The notes under the pieces were generated by a model. The model saw only the letters and a list, made by a program, of their open reading frames with translations, searched no databases and was not told where the DNA came from. Of a DNA stretch of 64,000 bases, positions 9,756 through 18,803 are shown piece after piece. The stretch comes from Acidobacteriota bacterium (GTDB taxonomy: Bacteria > Actinomycetota > Actinomycetes > Actinomycetales > Microbacteriaceae). Position numbers and translations under genes: made by a program. The DNA lies in NCBI GenBank assembly GCA_019352055.1, contig JABBOB010000002.1, forward strand, positions 1 through 64,000, given 5' to 3'. Position 1 is the first letter of the stretch. Every line of letters begins with the position of its first letter.

Positions 9756-10457
9756 GTGATCACCCAGATGAACGACGCCCAGGCGACGGCACCGGTGCCG
9801 CTGCCGGTGCGTCGCCGCACCCGGGGCCGCTTCGTGCTGAGCGTCTTCGCCATCCTCGCGACCGTCGGCATCGCCCTCGTCAGCACCATCGACCCGTACG
9901 CGGGAGCGACCGCAGCACCCTTCTACGAGCAGCCCGTCATGGTGAAGGCGTCCGGCGTGCAGCGCTACAAGATCGCCGGCGGCTACGTGCTCGTCGACGT
10001 CCGCCGCGACGCGTTCAAGGTCGTCGGCGCGCCCGTGGTGGTGGCCCCCGTCGCACCCGCGGCGAACTCGTCGTCGGCGTCCGCAGGCGGCGGCTCGCGG
10101 AGCGCGGCCGCGAGCAGCAGCAGCGCGAGCGGCGGCGGCGCGAGTTACACGACGCCGATCGGTGTCGCGCAGACCTATGCTGCGCGGGCGGTGGCCGCCC
10201 GCGGCTGGGCGCCGAGCGAGTTCAGCTGCCTCGTGAGCCTCTGGACCCGCGAGTCGGGCTGGAGCACGCACGCGTCGAACGCGAGCGGTGCGTACGGCAT
10301 CCCGCAGGCGCTCCCCGGCAGCAAGATGGCGGCCGCCGGTTCCGACTGGCAGAACGACTACCAGACGCAGATCGACTGGGGACTCGGCTACATCTCGGCG
10401 TCGTACGGCAGCCCGTGCGGCGCCTGGGCGCACTCGAACGCGTTCAACTGGTACTGA
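9756..10457 (+). CDS. Secreted lytic transglycosylase/APF-like protein
   Basis: N-terminal TM, Ser/Ala/Gly linker, then 'FSCLVSLWTRESGWSTHASNASGAYGIPQALPGSKMAAAGSDWQNDYQTQIDWGLGYI'. Confidence 0.88.
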   Translation: MITQMNDAQATAPVPLPVRRRTRGRFVLSVFAILATVGIALVSTIDPYAGATAAPFYEQPVMVKASGVQRYKIAGGYVLVDVRRDAFKVVGAPVVVAPVAPAANSSSASAGGGSRSAAASSSSASGGGASYTTPIGVAQTYAARAVAARGWAPSEFSCLVSLWTRESGWSTHASNASGAYGIPQALPGSKMAAAGSDWQNDYQTQIDWGLGYISASYGSPCGAWAHSNAFNWY

Positions 10458-10464
10458 TCCTGCC

Positions 10465-10740
10465 GTGCCTCGTCGCAACCGCATCAAAGGGGACGACGGA
10501 CCGCCACCGCTGCGGATCGGTGCCGGCCCGCGCGTGGAGCAGCGCGGCGGCCGCGGGTGGCACGTGCAGCCGATCTCCGCAGCGCAGGCGCTGAAGCCCT
10601 ACCGCTGCCCGGGCTGCGGCGGAGTCGTGGAGGAGGGAGTGGCCCACGTCGTCGTGTGGCGTGCCGACGGCGTCCTCGGCGACCAGGCCGATCTCGAGGC
10701 GCGCCGCCACTGGCATGCGCACTGCTGGCGTGCCGCGTGA
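10465..10740 (+). CDS. Small zinc-ribbon-like protein
   Basis: 'YRCPGCGGVVEEGVAHVVVW...HWHAHCW'; stop overlaps the next GTG (GTGA). Confidence 0.7.
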   Translation: MPRRNRIKGDDGPPPLRIGAGPRVEQRGGRGWHVQPISAAQALKPYRCPGCGGVVEEGVAHVVVWRADGVLGDQADLEARRHWHAHCWRAA

Positions 10741-11525
10741 CCGACGGATCCATCGAGCTCCGCGGAGCGACCGAGCTCCTCGCGGACCGGGAGGACGTCG
10801 CGTTCGACACGGCGGACGGGCTGACGCTCGTCGGCGAGCTCGCGACGCCGAAGGACCGGGCCCCCGTCGCGACGCTCGTGTGCCTCCATCCGCTGCCCAC
10901 GCACGGCGGCTTCATGGACTCCCACGTGCTGCGGAAGGCGGCCGCCCGACTGCCCGCGCTCGCGGACCTCGCGGTGCTGCGCTTCAACACCCGAGGCACC
11001 TCGAGCGCGCGAGGTACGAGCGAGGGGGAGTACGACGGCGGCGTCGCCGAGCGGTACGACGTCGCGGCGGCGGTCGCCCTGGTCGCGGAGCGCGCGCTGC
11101 CCCGCCCATGGCTGCTTGGCTGGTCGTTCGGCACAGAGCTGGCGCTGAAGTACGGGCTCGACCACCCGGTCGAGGGTGCGATCCTGCTCTCGCCTCCACT
11201 CCATCGCACGTCGGAGGCGGAGCTCGTGCGCTGGTGCCGCAGCGGCAGGCGCCTGGTGGCGGTGATCCCCGAGCTCGACGACTACCTCCGTCCGGCGGAG
11301 GCGCGCCAGCGGTTCGCCGTCGTGCCGGAGGCCGAGGTCATCGCGGTCGACGGCGCCAAGCACCTGTGGGTGGGGGAGCCGCAGGTCCGGCGCGTGCTGG
11401 ACGAGATCGTCCGCGTGGTGAACCCGTCGAGGTCCCCGCTCCCGACCCGGGTCCCTGACGCCCTCGTCGAGCACCGGGACGGTGCTACGCCTCCGCCTGC
11501 CTCGGGACCACCACCTGGTCGATGA
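10737..11525 (+). CDS. Alpha/beta hydrolase
   Basis: 'LVCLHPLPTHGGFMDSHVLRKAAARL...LRFNTRGTSSARG...LLGWSFGTELALKYG'. Confidence 0.87.
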   Translation: MTDGSIELRGATELLADREDVAFDTADGLTLVGELATPKDRAPVATLVCLHPLPTHGGFMDSHVLRKAAARLPALADLAVLRFNTRGTSSARGTSEGEYDGGVAERYDVAAAVALVAERALPRPWLLGWSFGTELALKYGLDHPVEGAILLSPPLHRTSEAELVRWCRSGRRLVAVIPELDDYLRPAEARQRFAVVPEAEVIAVDGAKHLWVGEPQVRRVLDEIVRVVNPSRSPLPTRVPDALVEHRDGATPPPASGPPPGR

Positions 11526-12561
11526 TGAGCAGCACGGCCGCCGCGACCGGGATCGCGATCAGCGCGCCGAGGATGCCGAGCAGGGTCCCACCCACGAGCG
11601 CCGCGATGACGACGATCACGCCAGGCACCCTCACCGCCCGGTTCATGATGTTCGGGCTCAGCACGTACGCCTCGACCTGCATGTAGACGACGTAGTAGAT
11701 CGCGACCCAGAGCCACACCGGCAGCCCCGACGACGGCCACATCGGGTCGCTCTGCGAGAGCACGAGCACGACCTGACCGGCGACGATCAGCACCGCCGCG
11801 GAGACCGTGCCGACCAGGGGGATCAGGCTGCCGAGGAAGGCGATGAAGGCGAAGACGGCCGGCAGCTTCGCCCCGACGATGCTGAGGAACACGAAGCTCA
11901 GCACGCCGTTCACGAGCGCGAGCCCGATCTGACCGATGACGTATCGGCCGACCGATGCGAAGATCTGCTCCGCGATCGCCGCGAACCGCGCGCGTCGCGT
12001 CATCGGCACCATCCGGTACAGCGCGCCCTTGAACTCGTTCATCGACGCGGTGAAGTACAGGGTCAGGATGACGACGATCACCGTGCCGCCGAGTCCGCCG
12101 ACGATCCCCACGCCGACCGAGAGCACCCCTCCCGTGATCGTGCCCACGTTCGACTGGAGGTAGGCGACGGCCTGGTCGATGAGCGCCTGCACCTTGATCG
12201 ACGGCACGGTGGCCTGCACCTGCTTCACGAAGTCGTTCCAGCCCTGGTACTGGCTCGCGAAGTCGGCGATGCCGTTCACGAGGCTCGCGACCTGGCCCAC
12301 GATGACCGGGACGACCAGGAACGCGATGGCGACGACGACGCCCACCACGACGACCACCGCGATCAGCATCGCGAGCCATCGCGGCAGCCGGAGCCGCTGC
12401 AGCTGGTTCACGAGCGGATCGAGGCCGAGCGCGAGGAACGCGGCGGCGACCACGTAGGTGAGGATGGTCGCGAGCTGCACGGTCGCGGCGCCGATGGCGA
12501 GCGCGAGCAGCACCCCGAGCGTGCCGATGAGCCCCGTCCGGAACGGGTTCTGCAGCTTCAC
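11485..12561 (-). CDS. AI-2E family transporter (PerM/YdiK-like)
   Basis: Polytopic; 'KLPAVFAFIAFLGSLIPLVGTVSAAVLIVAGQVVL', 'YVLSPNIMNRAVRVPGVIVVIAALVGGTLLGILGALIAIPVAAA'. Confidence 0.92.
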   Translation of the reverse strand: MKLQNPFRTGLIGTLGVLLALAIGAATVQLATILTYVVAAAFLALGLDPLVNQLQRLRLPRWLAMLIAVVVVVGVVVAIAFLVVPVIVGQVASLVNGIADFASQYQGWNDFVKQVQATVPSIKVQALIDQAVAYLQSNVGTITGGVLSVGVGIVGGLGGTVIVVILTLYFTASMNEFKGALYRMVPMTRRARFAAIAEQIFASVGRYVIGQIGLALVNGVLSFVFLSIVGAKLPAVFAFIAFLGSLIPLVGTVSAAVLIVAGQVVLVLSQSDPMWPSSGLPVWLWVAIYYVVYMQVEAYVLSPNIMNRAVRVPGVIVVIAALVGGTLLGILGALIAIPVAAAVLLIIDQVVVPRQAEA

Positions 12562-12572
12562 GTGGGGCCGGG

Positions 12573-13994
12573 TCAGGACTCGGCGTCGACCGGCTGCGCC
12601 GTCGTCAACGCGCCACGGAGCGACTCGAAGTAATGGGCGATGCCGTCGCGCTCGTCCCGCAGCTCGGCGAGTCGGTCCTCGGCGTCACGGACGAGCTGCG
12701 AGGAGCGCTGCTCGGCCTCGGTGACGATCGCGTGCGCCGCGTCCCGCGCGGTCGCAACGAGGTCGGCGGCCTCGGCCTGAGCGGCGTCGCGCGAGCGGCG
12801 GCCGTCGACCTCGATCTGCATCTGCAGGGCGTCCGCCTCGAGCCTCTTGTCGGCCGAGCGGCGCACCGCGTCGGCGAGCTGGGCGTTCGCGTCGTCGAGG
12901 TAGCGCTGGGTGGATGCCACAGCGGCCTGGTGCCGGGCGAGGTAGTCGGTCTCGGCCTCGTCCCGTCGCGCCGTCAGCTCGACGTCGAGGTCCAGGCGGG
13001 CCTGCTCGATCTCCTGCTCGGTCGCGTCCCTGAGCTCGGCGAGCTCCGCAGCGAGCGAATTGCGGGTCGCCTCGTACTCGCCCTGCTGCTGGCGACGGAG
13101 CGCGTCCAGCTCGTCGAGCAGCTCGGCGCGCGCGACCTCGGCCTCGCGAGCGAACGCGAGGCGGGTCGTCTCCGCCTCGCGGGCGAGGTCGGTCCTGGCG
13201 AGCTCGGCCTTGCGGGCCAGGTCGGCGTGCGTGCGCTCGACCTCGAGCCGGACCTCGGCGCGGAGCCGTTCGATCTCGGCCTCGGCCTCGGCGCGGGTCG
13301 CCGCCAGCTCGCGGTCCAGCTCTGCTCGCGCGAACTCGGTCTCCCGGGCGAGGCGCAGGGCGTCCTCCTTCGCGGCAGCCGTCTCACGCTCCACGACGAC
13401 GCGGAGCTCGGCGGCCTCGCGGTCGGCAGCGGCGCGGACCGCGGCCGCTTCGCGCTTCGACGTGCCGCGCAGCTCGGCCGCCTCCGTCGCGACCGCCCCG
13501 CGGATCGCCGCCGCCTCGCGGGTCGCGTCCTGCACGGTCGCCTCCGCATGCAGCTCGGCCCGTTCGACCAGCTGATCCGCTTCGGCCCTGGCGGAGGCGA
13601 GCATCGCCTCCGACTGCTGCTTCGCGTCGCCCATCAGGCGCTCGGCGAGCTCGGCGGCCTCGATGCGGAGGCGGTCGACCTCGGCCTGGGTGGAGGAGCG
13701 GAGCCGCTCGGAGTCGATGTCGGCCTGCGAGATGACCCGCGTGGACTGCTCCTCCGCGAGCCGGAGGAGGCTCTCGAGCCGGTGACCGAGGCCCGAGTAG
13801 GTCGGGCTGCCGACCTCCTCGAGCTCGCCGTCGAGCTCGTCGACACGCTGCCCGAGCCGCTTCACCTCGCGCTGGGCCTCACCGAGCGCGGTGTTCGCCT
13901 TGATCAGCTCGCGCCGCAGCTCCTGCATCGCCCGATCGACCTCGTCGCGGTTGTAGCCGCGCATCGCCGTGGTGAAGCCGGACTCGTCGGACAC
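12573..13994 (-). CDS. DivIVA-domain long coiled-coil protein
   Basis: N-terminal 'SGFTTAMRGYNRDEVDRAMQELRRELIKANTAL' DivIVA motif followed by a ~400-aa Ala/Glu/Arg coiled coil. Confidence 0.83.
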   Translation of the reverse strand: MSDESGFTTAMRGYNRDEVDRAMQELRRELIKANTALGEAQREVKRLGQRVDELDGELEEVGSPTYSGLGHRLESLLRLAEEQSTRVISQADIDSERLRSSTQAEVDRLRIEAAELAERLMGDAKQQSEAMLASARAEADQLVERAELHAEATVQDATREAAAIRGAVATEAAELRGTSKREAAAVRAAADREAAELRVVVERETAAAKEDALRLARETEFARAELDRELAATRAEAEAEIERLRAEVRLEVERTHADLARKAELARTDLAREAETTRLAFAREAEVARAELLDELDALRRQQQGEYEATRNSLAAELAELRDATEQEIEQARLDLDVELTARRDEAETDYLARHQAAVASTQRYLDDANAQLADAVRRSADKRLEADALQMQIEVDGRRSRDAAQAEAADLVATARDAAHAIVTEAEQRSSQLVRDAEDRLAELRDERDGIAHYFESLRGALTTAQPVDAES

Positions 13995-14234
13995 GTGTCG
14001 CTCCTCGTCAGCAGGAAGGTTTCGCCGTCGCGCCAGTGCACCGTGCGACGCGTCGAGTGTAGGTGCGGCATCTCCGCCGCGCCCGCCGACATGCGACGCC
14101 CGCGTGGTGCTGCCGGTTATGCTGACCCGCGTTTTTGGGCCAGGCGTCGCGGGAGCGCGGCCTGAGCAACGGCAGGCCCTTCTCGGGCCGCCGGCACCCG
14201 CTTCACCGATCCCGCCGGGACGAGAGGAGACGGT

Positions 14235-15968
14235 GTGCGCTTCGCGATCGCGTTGGTGACGCTGCTCATCGCCGGTGTGCTCGTCGCCACCGGCGTCGCG
14301 CAGAGGACGATCCTCAAGCCGGTCGATCACGTGACGATCAGCTCGGATGCGCCCTCCGGCGTCCACTACATGGTGGTGCCGTCCGCGGTCCTGCAGGCGC
14401 ACCAGGGCCAGCAGCGGGTGCGCCTGACGGGCAGCAGCACCGTGTTCGCCGCGTACGGCCGCGCGAGCGACGTGACGGCCTGGCTGTCGGGCCAGCGCTA
14501 CGCCGCTCTGCGCGTCGATGGGGCCGGCGCGATGCAGAAGCCGGCCGTGCAGACGGCTCCCGTGGTCGCGGGGCTCACGGGCGGGACCCCCGATCCGAAC
14601 GGGGCCGACGTCTGGGTCGCGCAGCGCCGTGCGCAGGGCTCGATGGACTGGTCCGTGGACCTCCCGTCGAACATGTCGATGATCGTCGCGTCGACCGGGG
14701 CTGCCGCGGCGCCGTCCGTCAGCGTGACGTGGCCCGTCCGGACCGCGACGCCGCTCGCGGTCCCGTTCATCGTCGCGGGCGGCGCGCTCGCCGTCGTCGG
14801 CCTCCTGCTCTACCTCTGGGCGCTCATCCACGTCCGGCGGCAGCGCGGCCCCCGTCGCAAGGCGCCGCCGAAGACGCCGAAGCGACCGCAGCCGCCGAAG
14901 TACCGGCCCCAGCGTCCCGCTTCCGCGGCCCCGGCGCCCGGTCGCGGCCGGCGCAGCGTGCGCAACCGCACCGCGCTCGGCGTCTCCGGGATCGCCGCGG
15001 TGCTGTTCGGCGTGCTGCTCGTCCCCGTGTCGACGTCAGCGACGGCCGCGGTCACCAGGACCGGCGGCGCGTCGCTCACCGAGGGGCAGGCGACCCGCAT
15101 CGTGTCGGCCGCCGCCGCGGTCGCCGCGGCGGCGGACAAGAAGCTCGACGCGACGGCGCTCGCGGTCCGGTTCGACGGTCCGGCGCTCGACCTGCGGACC
15201 GCCTACTACACCGTGAAGGCCAAGGACAAGAAGGCCGCGTCCCCCGCCACCATCCCGACCACGGGTGCCGTGTTCAAGCTGCTCGAGCCGGAAGCGACGC
15301 TGGCCTGGCCACGGACCCTCTTCGCCACCGTCGCGCAGGGCGACTCCAAGACCATCGCGCCGATCGCGGTCGCGCTGATCCAGAACGACCCGCGCTCCGA
15401 CTACAAGGTCGAATACGCGATGCGGCTGATCAAGAGCGCCACCCCGCTCAACCTCCCGTCGGCCCTCGACGGCGCCAGGCGCCTGGATGCGGGTACCGCG
15501 CTGCTGGAGGTCGCGCCCGGGCAGCTCGCCGCCGCGTACGGTTCGCTGCTGCTCAGCAGCTCCAGCTCGAGCGCGAACGACTTCCAGACGGCAGGCGATC
15601 CGCTGCTGAAGGCCGTCGGGCAGTCGGCGAAGCAGTCGATCGCCAAGAAGCTCGGCAGCACCGCGAGCATCAGCTTCAAGGACCTCACAGCCGACCCGGG
15701 TGCGGTCATCGCGATGTCCACCGCGGACTCCGGTGCGCTCGTGGCCGTCCGGCTCGACGAGCAGTGGACCGTCAAGCCGACCAAGAGCGGGGTCACCGTG
15801 AAGCCCAGCGGGGGCACGCAGATCCTGTCGAAGACGTCGGCGACGTCGAAGGGCATCGTCTCGGTGTACGGCTACCAGCTGCTCTTCGCGGTGCCGTCCG
15901 CCGGTTCCAAGGAGCCCATCGTCCTGCTCGGCTACGATCAGGGGCTGGTTTCCGCGAAGGAGTCGTGA
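14235..15968 (+). CDS. Membrane protein of unknown function
   Basis: N-terminal TM, extracellular domain, TM, Arg/Pro-rich linker, third TM, then large extracellular domain; coding frame uninterrupted. Confidence 0.7.
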   Translation: MRFAIALVTLLIAGVLVATGVAQRTILKPVDHVTISSDAPSGVHYMVVPSAVLQAHQGQQRVRLTGSSTVFAAYGRASDVTAWLSGQRYAALRVDGAGAMQKPAVQTAPVVAGLTGGTPDPNGADVWVAQRRAQGSMDWSVDLPSNMSMIVASTGAAAAPSVSVTWPVRTATPLAVPFIVAGGALAVVGLLLYLWALIHVRRQRGPRRKAPPKTPKRPQPPKYRPQRPASAAPAPGRGRRSVRNRTALGVSGIAAVLFGVLLVPVSTSATAAVTRTGGASLTEGQATRIVSAAAAVAAAADKKLDATALAVRFDGPALDLRTAYYTVKAKDKKAASPATIPTTGAVFKLLEPEATLAWPRTLFATVAQGDSKTIAPIAVALIQNDPRSDYKVEYAMRLIKSATPLNLPSALDGARRLDAGTALLEVAPGQLAAAYGSLLLSSSSSSANDFQTAGDPLLKAVGQSAKQSIAKKLGSTASISFKDLTADPGAVIAMSTADSGALVAVRLDEQWTVKPTKSGVTVKPSGGTQILSKTSATSKGIVSVYGYQLLFAVPSAGSKEPIVLLGYDQGLVSAKES

Positions 15969-16930
15969 CAAGAGTGGCCGCTGTTCCCGCCCCGCCGCCC
16001 GGCGGCCTCCGTGGCGCCATCGATCTCGCGCCGCTGGTCGCCAGGCAGAACCAGCAGGCCGCGCGGGGGACCGCCGCCCCGGCGGGGGAGGCCCCGACCG
16101 GCACCCCCGGCGTCGTCATCGAGGTCGGCGACGCGGAGTTCCCCCGCCTGATCGATCTGTCCCGCACGGTGCCGGTGGTCGTCGCGCTCGTCGCCACGTG
16201 GAGCACCCCGTCGCAGGAACTCGTCGCGTCCCTCCGGACCGTGATCGAGTCCGCGGCCGGCCGCCTCGTGCTCGCGATCGTCGACTCGGATGCGAGCCCG
16301 CAGGTGACTGCGGCGTTCCAGGCGCAGTCCATCCCGACCGTCGTCGCCCTCATCGCCGGCAGCCCCGTCCCCCTCTTCGCCGGCACGCTGCCCGAGGACC
16401 GGATGGTCCCGCTGTTCGAGCAGGTGCTGGAGCTCGCCGAGCAGAACGGCGTGACCGGGACCGTGCCCGGCGTCGAGGCGGACGCCGGAGCAGGGCCAGC
16501 CGAGCCGGAGCCCGAGCCGCTGCCGCCGCTGCACGTCGAGGCGTACGCCGCCATCGACCAGCAGGACTATGCGGAGGCCGCCAGGCTGTTCCGTCTCGCG
16601 ATCGCGCAGGACCCCCGCGACGCCGCGGCGGTCGCCGCGCTCGCCCAGGTCGAGCTGCTCGACCGATTGCGCACGATCCCCGACGACGTCCGCGCGGCGG
16701 CCGCCTCCGACCCGAAGGACGTCGTCGCCGCGCTCCAGGTCGCGGACCTGGATGTCGCGGGCGGCCACGTCGACGACGCGTTCGACCGTCTGCTCGACGC
16801 GTTCGCAGTCGCGGTCGGCGACGACCGCACCGCCATCCGGACCCGGCTGCTCGACTACTTCGCGCTCACCGGCGCCGACGACCCCCGCGTGGCGGCCGCG
16901 CGGCGCAGGCTCGCCACCCTCCTCTACTGA
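15965..16930 (+). CDS. Thioredoxin-fold + tetratricopeptide protein (YbbN/CnoX-like), no CXXC
   Basis: 'VVALVATWSTPSQELVASLRTVIE...LVLAIVDSDASPQVTAAFQAQSIPTVVALIAGSPVPLFAG' then a TPR-like helical C-terminus; GTG overlaps upstream stop. Confidence 0.82.
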   Translation: MTRVAAVPAPPPGGLRGAIDLAPLVARQNQQAARGTAAPAGEAPTGTPGVVIEVGDAEFPRLIDLSRTVPVVVALVATWSTPSQELVASLRTVIESAAGRLVLAIVDSDASPQVTAAFQAQSIPTVVALIAGSPVPLFAGTLPEDRMVPLFEQVLELAEQNGVTGTVPGVEADAGAGPAEPEPEPLPPLHVEAYAAIDQQDYAEAARLFRLAIAQDPRDAAAVAALAQVELLDRLRTIPDDVRAAAASDPKDVVAALQVADLDVAGGHVDDAFDRLLDAFAVAVGDDRTAIRTRLLDYFALTGADDPRVAAARRRLATLLY

Positions 16931-17006
16931 GTCGACGGGAAGCTGAGTCGACGGGCGGAGGCCTCCGGCGGTCGGCTGATCGCTGGCCCGCAGCCCGCGA
17001 TCCCTG

Positions 17007-18470
17007 TCAGTAGGCGCCCGACGAGCTGACCACGGCCTTGGCGGTGCGCCACAGGATCTGGAGGTCCTGGGTCATCGACCAGTTCTCGACGTAGTAGAGA
17101 TCGAGACGGATGCCGTCGGCCCAGTCGAGATCGGACCGGCCGCTGACCTGCCACAGGCCCGAGAGACCGGGCGTGACGGCGAGGCGGCGCAGCTCGCGGC
17201 GGTCGTACTCGGACACCTCCGAGGGGAGGGCGGGGCGCGGGCCGACGAGGCTCATGTCGCCGCGGAGCACGTTCACGAGCTGGGGCAGCTCGTCGAGCGA
17301 GTAGCGGCGCAGGACATGGCCGACTCGAGTGATGCGCGGGTCGTCCGCCATCTTGAACAGGCCCTTGCCGTGATCCGCGGTCAGCTCCGCGCGGCGCACA
17401 TCGGCGTCGGCGGCCATCGAGCGGAACTTCAGGATGGAGAAGGGCTCGCCGTCACGGCCGACCCGCTCCTGGCGGTAGATCACGCCGCCGGCGCTGTCCC
17501 GGTGCACGAGCAGGGCGATGACCGCGAGCACGGGTGCGAGCACGACGAGCGCGGCCGCGGAGGCGGCGATGTCGAACAGGCGCTTGGCCAGGCGACCGAG
17601 GCCGGCCTGATGCGGCGTCTCGACGTGGATCAAGGGCAGGCCGGCGACCGGGCGGAGGTGGATTCGCGAGCCTCCGACGTCCGTGAGGCTCGGGGCGACG
17701 ACCAGGTGCTGCTGGGGCTCGAGATGCCAGGCGAGGTCGCGGATGCGGTCGGCCGGCAGGTGGTCGCTGCTCGTCGCCATCACGGTGTCGGCGTCGAGGG
17801 TTCGGAGCGCGTCCGGGACGTCGTCGACGCCGCCGACGATGCGCAGGTCGGCGATGGTGCCCTCCGACGGGCCGTCGGTGAGCGCGACGCCCACCACGCG
17901 ATAGCCGTGGCCCGGCTGGCGGGCGAGATCGAGCGCGGTCCGCACGACGGTCTCGGTCGAGCCGAGCAGGACGACGCGGTGCGAGTCGAGGCCTGCGGCG
18001 CGGCGGGTCATGAGGTGACGACGCCACAGCCACCGGCCGGCGACCAGCAGCACCGTGCCGACCGGCACGACGGCGCCGGCCCAGACGCGGGACAGGTCGA
18101 TGCCGAGGAAGAAGCCCAGCACGATCGTGATGACGAGCGTCGCGACACCGGCACGGATGACGCGGCGGTACTCCGTGGTCCCCGTGCCGATCTCGTCCTC
18201 GTCGCGCGAGTCGACGACCGCGAGCGCGGCGATCCACAGCACCGCCAGCGCGAGCGACACGACCGGATACGGCAGCGCGGCGGCGTACTCCTGCTGGTGC
18301 GACACCGGCCCGACCGAACCGAACAGCAGGAGATGCCCGACGAGCACGGTCGCCGCGACGATCAGGGTGTCGGTCGTGGCGAGCTGCAGCGCGAGGCGCC
18401 GCGACCAGCGCATCTCGGCCCGGGTACGGCTCGCGGTGGTCGTCTGGAGGGTGACGGAGGAGGCGGTCAT
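17007..18470 (-). CDS. Exopolysaccharide biosynthesis polyprenyl glycosylphosphotransferase (sugar transferase)
   Basis: 'KRLFDIAASAAALVVLAPVLAVIALLVHRDSAGGVIYRQERVGRDGEPFSILKFRSM...LVGPRPALPSEVSEY...TPGLSGLWQVSGRSDL'. Confidence 0.94.
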   Translation of the reverse strand: MTASSVTLQTTTASRTRAEMRWSRRLALQLATTDTLIVAATVLVGHLLLFGSVGPVSHQQEYAAALPYPVVSLALAVLWIAALAVVDSRDEDEIGTGTTEYRRVIRAGVATLVITIVLGFFLGIDLSRVWAGAVVPVGTVLLVAGRWLWRRHLMTRRAAGLDSHRVVLLGSTETVVRTALDLARQPGHGYRVVGVALTDGPSEGTIADLRIVGGVDDVPDALRTLDADTVMATSSDHLPADRIRDLAWHLEPQQHLVVAPSLTDVGGSRIHLRPVAGLPLIHVETPHQAGLGRLAKRLFDIAASAAALVVLAPVLAVIALLVHRDSAGGVIYRQERVGRDGEPFSILKFRSMAADADVRRAELTADHGKGLFKMADDPRITRVGHVLRRYSLDELPQLVNVLRGDMSLVGPRPALPSEVSEYDRRELRRLAVTPGLSGLWQVSGRSDLDWADGIRLDLYYVENWSMTQDLQILWRTAKAVVSSSGAY

Positions 18471-18731
18471 GGTCCTTGTGGGGGTCGGACCGGGGCCGGC
18501 GGCGTTTCGGGTGCACGTCGGTCCGGGAGGACTGGTGGGTCGTCGTCGGCGCGGGGGCGCTGGACTCACCGGTCCGGGTGGGGGAGGGGCTGAGCTGGGG
18601 TGCTGCTGATCGCCCGGTGGAGCCGGGTGACCGGAGGAGCCGTGGGGCGGCTCCGCCTTCGTGTTCGTGTCGTGCTGCGGGGGAGCAGCCGGTTCGCCGA
18701 GCGGGTGATCCGAAGGTATTCCTGTCGGCCG

Positions 18732-18756
18732 CCGGGGGACAAGCCGTGTCCCCCGG
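18732..18756 (-). terminator. Hairpin downstream of glgB
   Basis: CCGGGGGACA-agccg-TGTCCCCCGG perfect 10-bp stem just 3' of the glgB stop; no U-tract. Confidence 0.5.
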
Positions 18757-18803
18757 TCTGCGGACCCCAGTTCGGGGTGCACGGCCTCCGCGACGACGCC
18801 GGT

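Noticed and set aside
14010-14017. Another AGCAGGAA, upstream of the coiled-coil gene
   Set aside because: Single motif with none of the phased partners; likely chance.
12633-14165. 510-aa plus-strand ORF rich in 'LGL..GE' opposite the coiled-coil gene
   Set aside because: Mirror of the repetitive coiled-coil codons on the minus strand; the DivIVA motif supports the minus-strand frame.
16928-16955. Direct repeat TGAGTCGACGGG x2 at the end of the thioredoxin-TPR gene
   Set aside because: Looks like a small local duplication spanning the stop codon; no evidence of function.
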